DNA of 64,000 nt from Zoroaster sp. YZ-2022 (lineage: Eukaryota; Echinodermata; Asteroidea; Forcipulatida; Zoroasteridae), in contig CM055821.1 in the NCBI GenBank assembly GCA_029582265.1, forward strand, positions 48,622,444 through 48,686,443. Direction: 5' to 3'. Below the pieces are notes generated by a model that saw only the letters and a list, made by a program, of their open reading frames with translations, was not told where the DNA came from and did not search any database. The position numbers were made by a program, and so were the translations under genes. Position 1 is the stretch's first letter. Each line of letters opens with the position of its first letter. This document shows positions 22,613-35,300 of this stretch, in pieces.

Positions 22613-23363
22613 AATCAAAGTAATTAAGTTTTTGTAAAATTGAAGTCAACTGTGGTTTTAAGTTTTCACGAGGTGACAGATTGCAGCCTTGTGCTTTAAT
22701 TACTGCATGTATTTTATGCGAACGGCATGTTTTTAAGTGACACGAATGGTCACGCCAAACGTGTGCCACGAAGTTGATGCGTGTCCCTCTACTAATGCAC
22801 AGGAAACATCACTTTATGAAAACTTAACGGCGTGTACAGCTTTCACAAAGTGATGGCTTGGTTTATAAGTATGTTTCTCGTTTATAGTTATTTTCCTCTA
22901 CAAAAAGCATAAAGTTATGTGTCATTTGAGATTTCAGTTTTCTAAGTAAAAATTAATGATCTTTGAGATTAAAATGAATCAAAACCACGATTTTAAAACT
23001 TTACCAACTTCAATCGCATATATCTCGCAGTGCAATTTTACCACTACGTGGACGAATATGTCACTTCATGAAAACTGCCACGAAATGAGCTTAGTATTAT
23101 CCAAAGCTTACTTGGCACAATGTTGCCGATGGTATATATCACATATTATGAAAAACGGAATTCTATTGGAATTATTGTCATTTTATAGTATTAAACTCGC
23201 CAAATATTTCAATTTCCCAAAGCAGACGTTAAGAAAGTACTGCATGCTTATGGGAAAGAAAGCTTTCTCAGATAAGTGTGGACCAACTGATCTAAACCTT
23301 TTACAGATTGATCCTATGGAACCATCACAAGGGGATGATTTGTTGTTGTTGTTTACATTTAAA

Positions 23364-23369
23364 ATTTTT
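23364..23369 (-). promoter_or_regulatory. Candidate poly(A) signal of NUP133
   Basis: AATAAA on the minus strand, about 20 bp after the NUP133 stop codon. Very close to the stop, so the real signal may lie further on. Confidence 0.35.
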
Positions 23370-23387
23370 ATTAGTGTGTACAACTGT

Positions 23388-26300
23388 TATCTACAATCCA
23401 TCCTCCATTGTTCTGTCCATCTGTTCGCATCCTGCCCGTATAATGTACTGGAAATTTGTGTTGTCCTGTAGAGATCTCAACTCGTCACTTGCGAAAAGGT
23501 CATTGACATCTGGCAGATAAAACTTCAGATCTTCACCTGAGTAACAAATAAGCAATCAAGCAACGTGTTTACTGGTTGGACTCGGTAGTATGTTGCTAGG
23601 TTTTTGGGGACTTCACTGACTGAAATATTACCATGAAGGCCCGTTCACACTTCATGTGAATGTGAAAGCAAAGCCAATTACATGACGCCAGTTAACTCTC
23701 CATGATGTGTCTACATGTATACATCATACCTAACTATCAGTGTTACTTGAGAAGTATGGGAAACTTATATGGGTAACTTGCAGTATAGGAAACTTATAGG
23801 TAAAATGGCCAACGTCTAGAAGACACAATGTGTAAAAACAAATTTGAGTTATGGGATGTCCTATCTATCGTTGCAAAACTTTTGTTGTGAAAAGTAAATC
23901 AAACAATCTTTTGAGAAATACCCAAATATGCTTACTTGATTTCATAATTAATCTTGCTGTCTTGAAGAATGTTGTGTTCTCATAGTGCTTCAATGGATCG
24001 ACTCCTGTCCCTTGCACTTCAGACCAACTGAAATTCAATTACAGCAAATTTTTGTTAATTAATATGAGTTTATGGGTTTGCATATCACATTAGTCTAGGA
24101 GTGAGCCCCAGAGACCTGGGGGTAATGTTATACTGATGGCATGGTATTTTACATGTTTTTATGACAAATTTATAGCAATATGTGGTTGAATAAGCAATTT
24201 TGGGGAACTGGACAATTGGTCAATACTGCAGGAATAACGACAAGACCATGTAAGAGTGAGGAATGTCGATGTCAACTATACCATATCTATTGGGAGATAC
24301 GTGTATCCTGATTGAAACCCTATTCTCCCAATAGGGATACCAATTGGCCCGATCGGGGTAACCCTTGGGTGACAACAACATCTTCTGCGTAAGTAAGATG
24401 GACAGTTGGATAGTGGACACTCATTGAAATCAATGCAACACTGAGAGACTTACTCATCTTTCAGGATGACTTTACACCATATACTGAGTCTAAGATGCTC
24501 ATACTTTTCATCATCCTGAGGAGGAGAAGAATATAGATAATAAACATTGGCTGTAAATGTAAAACATCAGTTAAATCTAACTTTAAGTGACAAAGTTTTA
24601 TTCTCATTACTAAATGCCAATTTTGAATTCATTTTCAGAATGTCAAATATTTCATGCAGGTAATGTTAGTTGTAAAGGAGCCAAATGGAAATCATCAAAT
24701 CCACACTTTGGGGACAAATGAAGCACCGATTGAGTGCGTGGGTTGCCATGACAACACCGGTTTTTACACTCTGATTGGTCCTGTATTACATGCTGGCTTT
24801 ATGTAAGAGCTGAAACTCACTTTCTCGATGATCCATTTTTTTATTTTATAATGACCGGTCTATATTGGCTGGTAATGAACTCTCACATGATCGCAATGAG
24901 ATTGTCTAAACTGTTGGGCGCATATATTAAACCTCCTATGACTGCAAGGGTCAAAATCAGTCAAAATGTTGATATACTTGCCAAGGTGCACTTGAAAGTC
25001 AAACACTGTCAAACCTTATGCGTAGTAAGTACATTTACAGGTCAAAATGAGTCAACCTTTTTTGACTAGTAAAAGCATCGTCTTGTATTGTTCAGGGTGG
25101 TCAAAATGACCAAAAAACCAGTCAAAAATGCCCCTGTGTGCACATTTGGGTCAACAGTCAAAACAGTCAGCTGACTGGTTTTGACCACTGTAGCTACTCG
25201 CCAATAAAGTTTAGCTAAAGTAGGAGGGTTAATAAAAAATTACATTCTGGCAAGGGACATATTCAGACATATCACTTTATTGGATATATTTAACCAGTTA
25301 TGCAAGCACATTTTACAGGTAATATACCCAACAAATGCGCACACATGAAAAACGTCTACTGGTGCTGTAACATGGAAATATGACGTAGAATGAGAAGCAG
25401 AATAAACCACCCTTACCTCTGGCATATACTTGAGAAGATCCAGAGCCTTCTTGAAATCAAACTCATTGGACTTTGTGTTGTTGTTGCTGATGTACAGCTG
25501 TATACACAAAGAGCAAGCCAGATAAAATTACCACTGTATCCACTCCGTGCACGCGCTGTTGAGGGCGCATGTTTTTAGATTACTGCTTGTCGATAGGACA
25601 GCGGTTGTGCGTCATATTTAGTGTATTTTTCAGTTGGTGTGTGCTCACACCCAATTTCTCCATATATCATTGGCTGATAGACTTATGCGTATAACATCAT
25701 TAACACACACATTAAATGTATAAATGCCATGCTCCCTTGTTGCCAAATGCCCTATCAATACACTTAGGCCTGTGATGGGCTCCAGTACCCGACACACACT
25801 TTTTAAAATCCAATGTAACATTTCACAAAACCGAATGTCAGACTTTGATGAACACTTACCGATCTTCCATGTTTTACGTTTCAGGTATCTATTTTTATTT
25901 CATAAAATCCATAACAATAATAAACTACCATTGGCTCCTCAGATTATGTACCGGTAAGAATCACTGTAATCAACAACCACTATAGTGAACATACTGTGTG
26001 GATTTCATTATGTTCATTACTATAGTGACGTTGCACTGTACAAGTGTATGGCATCACACAATGCATATAACCTCATTAATGGTGGAATTTTTAATGAGTA
26101 CTCATAATAAATAATAAACAATTCTTGTAGGGCAAAATTGTTTATCACCCGACGCAAGAATTTCATCAAACTATAAATATCGCGGCACCCGCTACTATAT
26201 AGGATTCTATCCAGCCAATCGACATCGGGCAAGCTCGGTGGTCGAGAGGTTAAGACGTCTGCACTAGTAAGCAGGAGGTCGTGGGTTCGAATCTTGCCCG

Positions 26301-29300
26301 AGTCGCCTGTGAAGTTTTTCCACAGACACTCGGAAAGCACAGAGTATACAGTGCTATACACACGTCGGTGTAGGGCAAAATTAAAATCGATTGTTTATCA
26401 CCCGACGCAAGAATTTCATCAAACTATAAATTCTTGTGCAGCTCATATCACCATGAGGTCCTTTTGAACTTTCAGAGGAAAGAGGAAAACAATGCAGAAA
26501 GGAAAAACAATACAATGTGGAGTGCCATGGCCGAGCGGTTAAGTGCATCGGACTTGTGTTCTGATGGCCAAGTCGTCAGAATGTGGGTTCGAATCCTGGC
26601 CGCGAACGTGGTGCTTGTGTCCCTGAGCAAGACACTTAACTATAATTGCTTCTCTTCACCCAGGAGTATAAATGGGGACCTTTGAGGGCAGAGATGGTAA
26701 TTGTGTTTGATTAAGCTCGTTGCGCTACACATTTAGCAGCATGGGCTGCATACTCCCCAGGGAGTTGAGATGATTCTAGGAATGATATAACTGGCCCGAT
26801 GACAGGGGTAATAATGTTCATTGAGCGCCATGAGCGTCACTACGTGATGGATTTGTGCGCTATACAAGAAGCCACTATTATTATTATTATACATTTTCTA
26901 TTTGCCAGCTTCTTTCATGTACAACTTTTTCTTGTTTTGTGACACAAAAAAAAAAGTTTAGTGAGCCACCTGACAGCTCTATCAGTGGCTTCATGCAGTT
27001 CTTTGGCGATTCCCTGGAATCTCCTCAGCCTGCAGTCCTGTACCACATGCGCAACTGTTCGACTATCAAGAGTAGATTACATTAGAGTATTGGATAGTGA
27101 CTGTCTACACAGACACATGCACTCATGTGAACTATCAGTTTTATCACTCAGTAGAAGTGTTATTATTGTACATGATGATGACAGGTCACATGCTAATTAC
27201 TCACCCAGATAAGTTGTTCAGGATCTAAGACGGGTAAATCTCCCTCTTTATTATACAACTCCATTGCCTGCAAATTGAGGTAAAAATAAAGACAAATGTC
27301 ATCTAAATTATTCATGCATCTAAATAATTATCTTAATAATAATAATGACTTATATAGCGCACGTATCCACCAAACTGGTGCTCAAGGGGCATTACATTAT
27401 TACCCCTGCTCATCAGGCACATAAATCATTCCTGAAGCCATCTCAGCTCCCTGGGGGTAGCTCAAGTGCTGTCATTTCGGCACATATAGAGGCTAATCAA
27501 ACACAACAACCAACTCTGCCCTCACAGGTGCCATTGCCCCTGGGTGGAAAACAATTATGGTAAAGTGTCTTGCTCAAGGACACAAGCACCATGGTCGTGG
27601 TTGGGATTCGAACCCACATTCTGACGACTCGGCCATCAGAACACAAATCCGATGCACTAAACCGCTCGACCATGGCACACCACACTTGATTCATAATATT
27701 ATTGGTGATTTCTAAACTGCTGGTACTTGGTGAGAGGTCAAGGGTACTACAGCCGCTGTACCAGTCTGATCAAAATGTCAAGGTGTCATCTACATCCCAT
27801 CACCGTGCAGTTGTCACTCTAAAGTCCCGGACTTCACAAGCATCATCAGAGGTCCTTTACAGCATCTTATGCTAGGATTGGGAAACACTCTATCTGCCTA
27901 TGCACCATCTAATCAGTCCTTCAAATCTAATGTTCATCATCATCTGTTTTAATCTGTCACCTGCTCATAATACACGTGAACTTTAGCTTGGGCATCCCCC
28001 ATGCTTCTTGTTCTCTTAGCCAGGGTTTAAATATTAAATATATAAAAACTGTTTAAAGGGAAGGTACTTTGGTAATTACCAGATCTATCATATTGACAAT
28101 TTATTATCTAAAAACTTACTTGATGTCAAGTTGGTACAAGTTATTAATCATCCTGAACACCTATTCTTTTTTTTAATTTTTATTTTTTTTTACGCAATTC
28201 GCCCCACACAAGGCCAATGGCCACTCCAAGGTGGGGGCTACTAAGTCATTGAGTTGTTACAACGACTCCACACTGAAGAAACCAGCCCCTCGCACCGAAA
28301 CAAGACAAGTTAATAACCAGCCTCTTCACGTGCGAATAGGACTGGGAGGGGTAACTAGTCCAGAACAAGGCAGTTATTAAACTGCCTCTGCCCCTATAAG
28401 CAATTATGGTTAAGTGTCTTGCTCAAGGACACGAGTGTCACGGCCGGGACCCGAACCCACACTCTGCCGCTAACACCAGAACTTGAGTCCGGCAAGCTAG
28501 ACTGCTCGGCCACGACACTGTCCTAAGTACTATCATCTTGGAGAATTTTTAAACAAAAAAACAGTCTTTATTCGCTTTCTCAAAAATGTGAACACTTGAT
28601 GACACTTTCACAGGTTATTGTCACATATTTCACAGGTTACTGTCACATATTTCACAGGTTACTGTCATATATTTCACAGGTTACTGTCATATATTTCACA
28701 GGTTATTGTCATATATTTCATAGGTTGTCATATATTTCACAGGTTATTGTCATATATTTCACAGGTTGTCACATATTTCACAGGTTACTGTCATATTTCA
28801 CAGGTTTAATACTGTCATATATTTCACAGGTTACTGTCATATATTTCACAGGTTACTGTCATATATTTCACAGGTTACTGTCATATATTTCATAGGTTAT
28901 TGTCATATATTTCACAGGTTATTGTCATATATTTCATAGGTTATTGTCATATATTTCACAGGTTATTGTCATATATTTCTTGAAAACCGAGTTGAAGTGA
29001 CACATGTGACCAAATACCGATGTTGTACCATCCCTTTGAACTCATTAAAGATATTAATTACACAATGCTACCACAAACTTCCTCTTACTGCACACCAGCC
29101 ATGATGAGTTTGTGTAGACTCAATGACAAATTCTAAACTTGTGGACTCACCTTAGCTAAATCTTCTGGTAAGAGTTCTTGGTGAAGAATGATGTCCAATT
29201 CATTATTAATAGCTGCCAAAGAAAAATCGAAAATATATACTTTTAAGTACAACAAATTCCCTTCACAAATGTCTATATTTTTACTGTTCAAAACCATATA

Positions 29301-32300
29301 AACGCCAAAAACAAATAAATTTTACTGTCTGAAAAATGTATGCATGGGCCGGATGCACTCCACCCTGGCAAGATAGCAAATGTTTCGCACAATGTTTTAG
29401 TGAAAAAATTAATAAAAAATTGCCCACCTTAGTTCGCAAAACTGAAAATATTTGTAAAAAAAGGTCTATACAACGAAGAAATGGAAATTCTGTAATAATG
29501 AAAATCATGGGTTGAAACAAAATGTTCACTTTAGATTCATAACTGCACTTGATATTCTAATACAGTACAACACCACAAACATTTTGACGACGGCCAGAGC
29601 ATACTTGCCGAAACGTTGAGAACAAAACCGGCTCTTCTCAGAGCCAACACCTCTACTTTAGAGATTTGTTACATGGTGCTTCCGAAAACTTTCCTAATTA
29701 TCATTTCCCACCATGCAAAGCCTTAAATCCTATATTCATAACTGCACTTGATATTCTAATACAGTACAACACCACAAACATTTTGTTATACCGTCTTGAC
29801 CCTTGGCTCCTGTATTATGTATTAGCATTGTAACCATGATTCACTATATCAATGACCACTAGAGTGATAATTTTGTGTTGACCACATGACGTCCATTAAA
29901 CCGGCATTCCACTGTACATAGATTGGGAGCAAAGGCTCATGTTTGGTGCTCGTTATTGTGGTTTTCTTCTGTATATTACGATGCATACCTTCCAATTCAG
30001 ACTCGGATGCATCACCACCGGCTAAAGCACTTAGCTTACTCAGACTGAGCAGCGTCTGTAACAAGAACAAACAACTACAATAGTTTCTTTTGATTTTTCT
30101 GAAATGATACCTGGTATTGAGACCACGTTAACTGATTAATTAATTAAATAAAAAAAAATTTTTCAGGGAATTCAATAAAACAATCAGTCATAATTAGAAA
30201 ACCAAACAGACAATTAAAAACAGAGCCTGGAATTACCCAAAAGCAACTCAAATCACAATCTACAAAAAAGATATACGAAGGCTCTCCCTAAGACGCATTT
30301 ATTCAAACAGTTGGACTTAAAAGGTGAGTACTCTGCTGAAACTGAATGAATTAATGAACAAGAAAAACAAAACTTAAATCACCAAGAAAAATCTGCCATT
30401 TAATTCACTTTCAGGTGAAATATAACCAATTAAAAAAGCATGGAATAGTTGTAAAAAAACAACAGAGACAGTTGTGCATTTTAAAATGTGAAGGGGGAAC
30501 AGACAATTGTCAAATTTGGTCAACAATTATTTAACATTAGGTGTACCTTTTTCTTTGCCACTGACAGTGTTTCTTTTACAGCTAACCGCTTCAGAGTTTC
30601 CTGGGCCTAAAAGAAAGACAATAATCACAGCTTCCTTTTACATCACTTTATATATTGATCCCAATTTGTTTATAAGCATTACAAGTGATTTAAAAAAAAA
30701 ATCTATTTGAACAAAGTTCACAGTTCTCAGTAGGACCCCAGTCAAAGGCATTGGTCGAGGACAGAGTGGGCTAGGGAAGAGCATGATTGGGCATGTTATG
30801 TCCTGACGGGAGCGACATTTGATTTTGTTTATATGTTCATCTGTCTGTCAGTTTGAATCTATCTGATGATTGTCTGTGTATCTGTCTGTTTCTTTGTCAG
30901 TATGATAGCATGTCCATTTTCAATTGTCTATTAACCATACTATTACAGCTGCACTTTAGGGGCATTTTTTTTACTGGTTTTTACTGTCATTTTGACCACC
31001 CTGAACAATACCAGACAACGCTTTTACCAGTCAAAAATGGTCGACTCATTTTGACCTGTAAATGTACTTACTACACGTAAGGTTTGACAGTGTTCGACTT
31101 TTAAGTGCACTAGATATACCTTGACAAGTATATCAACATTTTAACTGTTTTTGGCCCTTGTAGTAGTAAGAGGGTTAATAAAATAAAAAATACCGAAGTT
31201 CATTTCATTTGAAATCATGATGAAGTGTATCTTCTTTTCCCATCTGAAGGGAAAAACTCAAGCAAAATTCCCAACAGGGTAGTTTCTGCTATAAATGTGC
31301 AAATATAAAGAAAATATCTAAGATTTCTCCCAAGATCAAAATGAATACAATGACAATCATCGAGACAGCAGTTATGCCGTACCTTAGAGTAGTCATTGAC
31401 TTGTAAGTGATGTAGCCAGCTCAGATGGTCATGAGCTTGTAGGAACTCACTCAGCTCAGCATGTTGGGCAAACGGCTGAGACAATAGCTTGCCTCGCTTT
31501 CCTGAAAACAAACAAATTATGCAAATCAACTCACGCTAGTGTGCTGTGGTATTTGCGTATAAGTCTATGTGTGACCTGTTGAGGGCACCCTTCGCACTCA
31601 AAAGAGCACCATGCATGTAAATTGACCATGTTTTCATGCATGTCCATCTTTTGGTAGCGGTGTCCACCCTGCTTTTTTCCCATCCAGTATCTATCACTGC
31701 AAACCATATTCATCTTGAAACATGTTAAGTTAATATGTGACCCGCTCTATCGTAATGAGGAATGTCCCCCAAGGGACCGTTTCACGTAAACAAGCTCTGA
31801 AGTTCACATAACGTAAAAAATCGCATTGAAATCGATTTTGAGATTTTTGTGTACTAAGGAACATTAAATATCAAAGTTTGTGTGTTATTTTACTTTTTGA
31901 GAAAAATATCAATAAAGTAGAAAATAAATACCTTTTCTCAAGCGTGTCTGTATCCATTTTTGTTGCAAATCGTCCTCGTTAGCTCCAAAAGGCAGTTTGA
32001 ACTCCTTTTATGGCGCCGTGTCGAGCCGCGCCATTATCATTTAACATGCATGTTTGGTACTGTTAGAAAGGTCATGATGTGACCTCTGTAACTGTAACAA
32101 TGACATCACTGTCTGAATACTGAATAATAAGATGGCGCCAAAAACTTAATACAGAAAGTCTCCTTGTTGCTAAGTCTAAGCCTACGTCGTAGGGTTCCAG
32201 CGAGCTGATTGGGCGAAATGCGTCAGCGGGTTACTGAGCTTGCGCGGTTTGGATGTTTACCTCGAATGGGCGTGAACAAAGCGCCAAAGTGGGCGGTTTA

Positions 32301-35300
32301 GCGCAGCCTGCGGCCTGATTGTACTGTGTGCTTCGGCGTGTGCGTCAGCGTACATGTACATGTGCCGCGGCATGCACTGGATAAATAGTGACGCGACGGT
32401 CATGCATTGTATAGTAGTATACGTTACGTTCTTCATGTACACGCATGATCGTTGTTTGACGGTGTTTGTTTATCAAATATTCAGAGACCCAGAACTTCTA
32501 AACTAATTTGAGCATTGACGTTAAACTTTCACAGAGTATTCTTAAAGACATGGTTCATACGCCTGTTAAATTTTGTGATTCTAACCTTTCAGAAAGATTA
32601 CTATTGCCACGGTAAGTTATTTCGTTCAAGTTCAGATACTATGTACATGGCGCCCATATGTAATACTGCATGGCGTAAGTTCAAACATTTGTTTTTGTTT
32701 GCAGCGCGTACTTTTTTAAAAACCCGTTTTTCTCATAAAACGTTTCTGTAACAATCCCACCAGTATCTCAACTTCTTTGTTTAATAACTTTGGAACAGAA
32801 AAAGGAACACATTTATGTTTGGCTTCATTGGAAAGCCCATTCAATGCTCGTTATGATGTATGCATATCTCCATTTTTCATATTTGGGGGACATTCCTCAT
32901 TACGATAGAGCGAGTCACATATTCTGTTTCTACAACCAATGAGTTCCAAAGCCATTACCTTCATCCATGTAGTATTTGAACACAAAATCAGAAAATCCCT
33001 GAAAAATAACAGACAAAAGAATTATTTTAACATATCAAGTATAAATCTGATTTTTAACACCTTAAAATGCCAAACAGTAGTTATTGGCCTTACGTTTCGA
33101 ACTTAGCAGGTTCTTTCTCAAAGGCAAAATGGACGATATACAAACATGCACACGTACTTTATAAAACAATTTATCTGTTTGATTGCTTTGTTTCAGAAAA
33201 GTAAGACACAGATTTCGTAGAAAACAATCCAGGGTGATTAGTTTTACCAAGGGTTTAAATCCAAGAGTCCTCATCTATATTAAAGAATACAGTACAGTAC
33301 AGGGTACGATTAGGGAAAATATTTGGGTATAATTGCATTGGTTGGTCGGTCACCCACCCACCCACCCTCTCAACCATTATTAGGGGTACAAATGCCCACA
33401 TCCCAACCCCAACCTGGGATTTGAGCCTCTGGGTTTACTCTCTGACAGTCCTTCATCTGTTATGTTTTTCTGGGTTCAGAGATGTAAATGAATTTTCTTC
33501 ATTTGTTCTTAAAGTAAGTCCTTGAAAAATAATATTTGTAAAATAATTGTTATTGGCCTTACGTTTAAAACCTAGCAGGTTCTTTCTCAAAAGCAAAAAG
33601 AATATTTGTGTAATTTTCTAAATGTTCTTCAAGGCAAAAATAATATACTACTCAAAACAATAATCTCAGTTAAAGCAAGATCATTTATTTCAGATAAACA
33701 CAATGTTTCACAGAATTGATGAGAAACTGCACAATGAAACAGATGATAAATGATGCATGTAGTGATTACACATTTCATGACATGACTATTGAAAGAGAGA
33801 GGGGGTTGCAAATGAAAATCCCGGTTCATGGAACATTTCAAACCTATTTGATGTTAAAAATCTGGTGTTCCCTAAATTGTTTTGAGTAGTATATTTGTGT
33901 AATTTTCTAAATGTTCTAAATACAAACTAAATTTGTTACAAAATTTGCCAAAAACAGTGTTTTTTTTGTACTGTAACATTTTCTTCAGCTTTAAACAAAG
34001 TATTTTAAATAAAATTTCTTTATTAAAGAAGGTCACCTTGGTTGCAAACTGGTTCATGTATCGTTGTAGCCTCTCTTCATTATCAGTTAGGTCACAGAGT
34101 GATACCAAGATACCAAAGTCACAGTACTTCTCTGCCAGGGAAGCAGCTCTCTCATACTGTCCCTGGTCCACTAAATCACAGATAAGTTAAACATTAAACG
34201 TATAATATCGTTTCGGTTTGCAGTAAAGCCATGTGTTTATCTCAACTATCGCTAAGTGACGTACAGGGTTCTGAAAAGAACCTTTTCGGGCAACTCGTAT
34301 CTCAACTGTCGCTATTAAAGTGAGATAATGGTTCAGGGGAGAACCAATATCGGGCAACTCGTTTCTCAACTATCGCTGAAGTGAGAATGTGGTTCAGGGT
34401 GAACCATGGGGTCTTCGCGTACATTTGTCATAAATCTATTCAAGATGTATCGCCCATCTTTTTTGGTTATTTTACCAACAAATGCCAAAATTTGTAGTTT
34501 TCATTGAAACATTGATTCAATTCTTTTAGAAAGGAAAACAAAAACAAGTTGATGCTTCACAACAAAGAGGCAAGTAACCTATAAAACCATGCTTCTCAGT
34601 AATATTTTGTGAAATAAGTAATTTTTTCTTTACCTCAAGTAGCCCCCAAAAACGGGCGATACTTTTGTGTGAATTTTTCAGTCTCGTACAGATTATTGAA
34701 ATAAATGTAAATTGAACATGGGTAACACATCTGTAATCCATCTTCAGAGGCTGACACCATCCTTACTTAATGGTTTAATCAGAGAGAATCTTTCTTGGTG
34801 GTATCTCTGCTCCAGCTCTTCGTATTGAGAGTTGTCCTCGCCTCTACTCAGGCGGATCGATTCCAGCTGGGTCACGTAGCCCTCCAGAATCAGGTCCGTC
34901 AGCTCCATGACCTGCTGATAGAGGGTGCCGCGGGACTGGATGTCCTCGCTGTTGGGGATGCCTCGCTCGATGGTCATCCGGTGCTAAGTGGAAGATTGGG
35001 GGGGGGGGGGGGTAAAGACAAAGATGAGTACTGAATACATATGACAGGATTCTCAGTGACATTTCAGCATTATCTTTGAAATTCCCCTGAATTATACACT
35101 CCCAAAATTCAAACTATTCCTCCACAATTTGAAGGATACAATAATCACAAGATATGTTATGACTTATATCTCCAACTGGTTTAGACTTCATGCGAACGCG
35201 ATCAAAAATTTACCTCATAAAACCTTGGGGAACGATTCGCACTAAAAAATGTGTTCAACCGTTGTGAATCATTCATGAATCTCAGGTTTTGATGTCACAT

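Noticed and set aside
22956..23471. Plus-strand ORF of 171 codons
   Set aside because: No recognised motif, and its end is antisense to the last NUP133 exon; probably chance.
26225..26310. A tRNA gene
   Set aside because: The tRNA-like part is fused to a SINE body and does not fold as a clean cloverleaf; treated as a SINE head. The same holds for 26516, 27600 and 40320.
28596..28980. Overlapping ORFs of 60-100 codons and a CRISPR-like look
   Set aside because: The 22-bp units are contiguous with no spacers; open frames result from a repeat that lacks stop codons.
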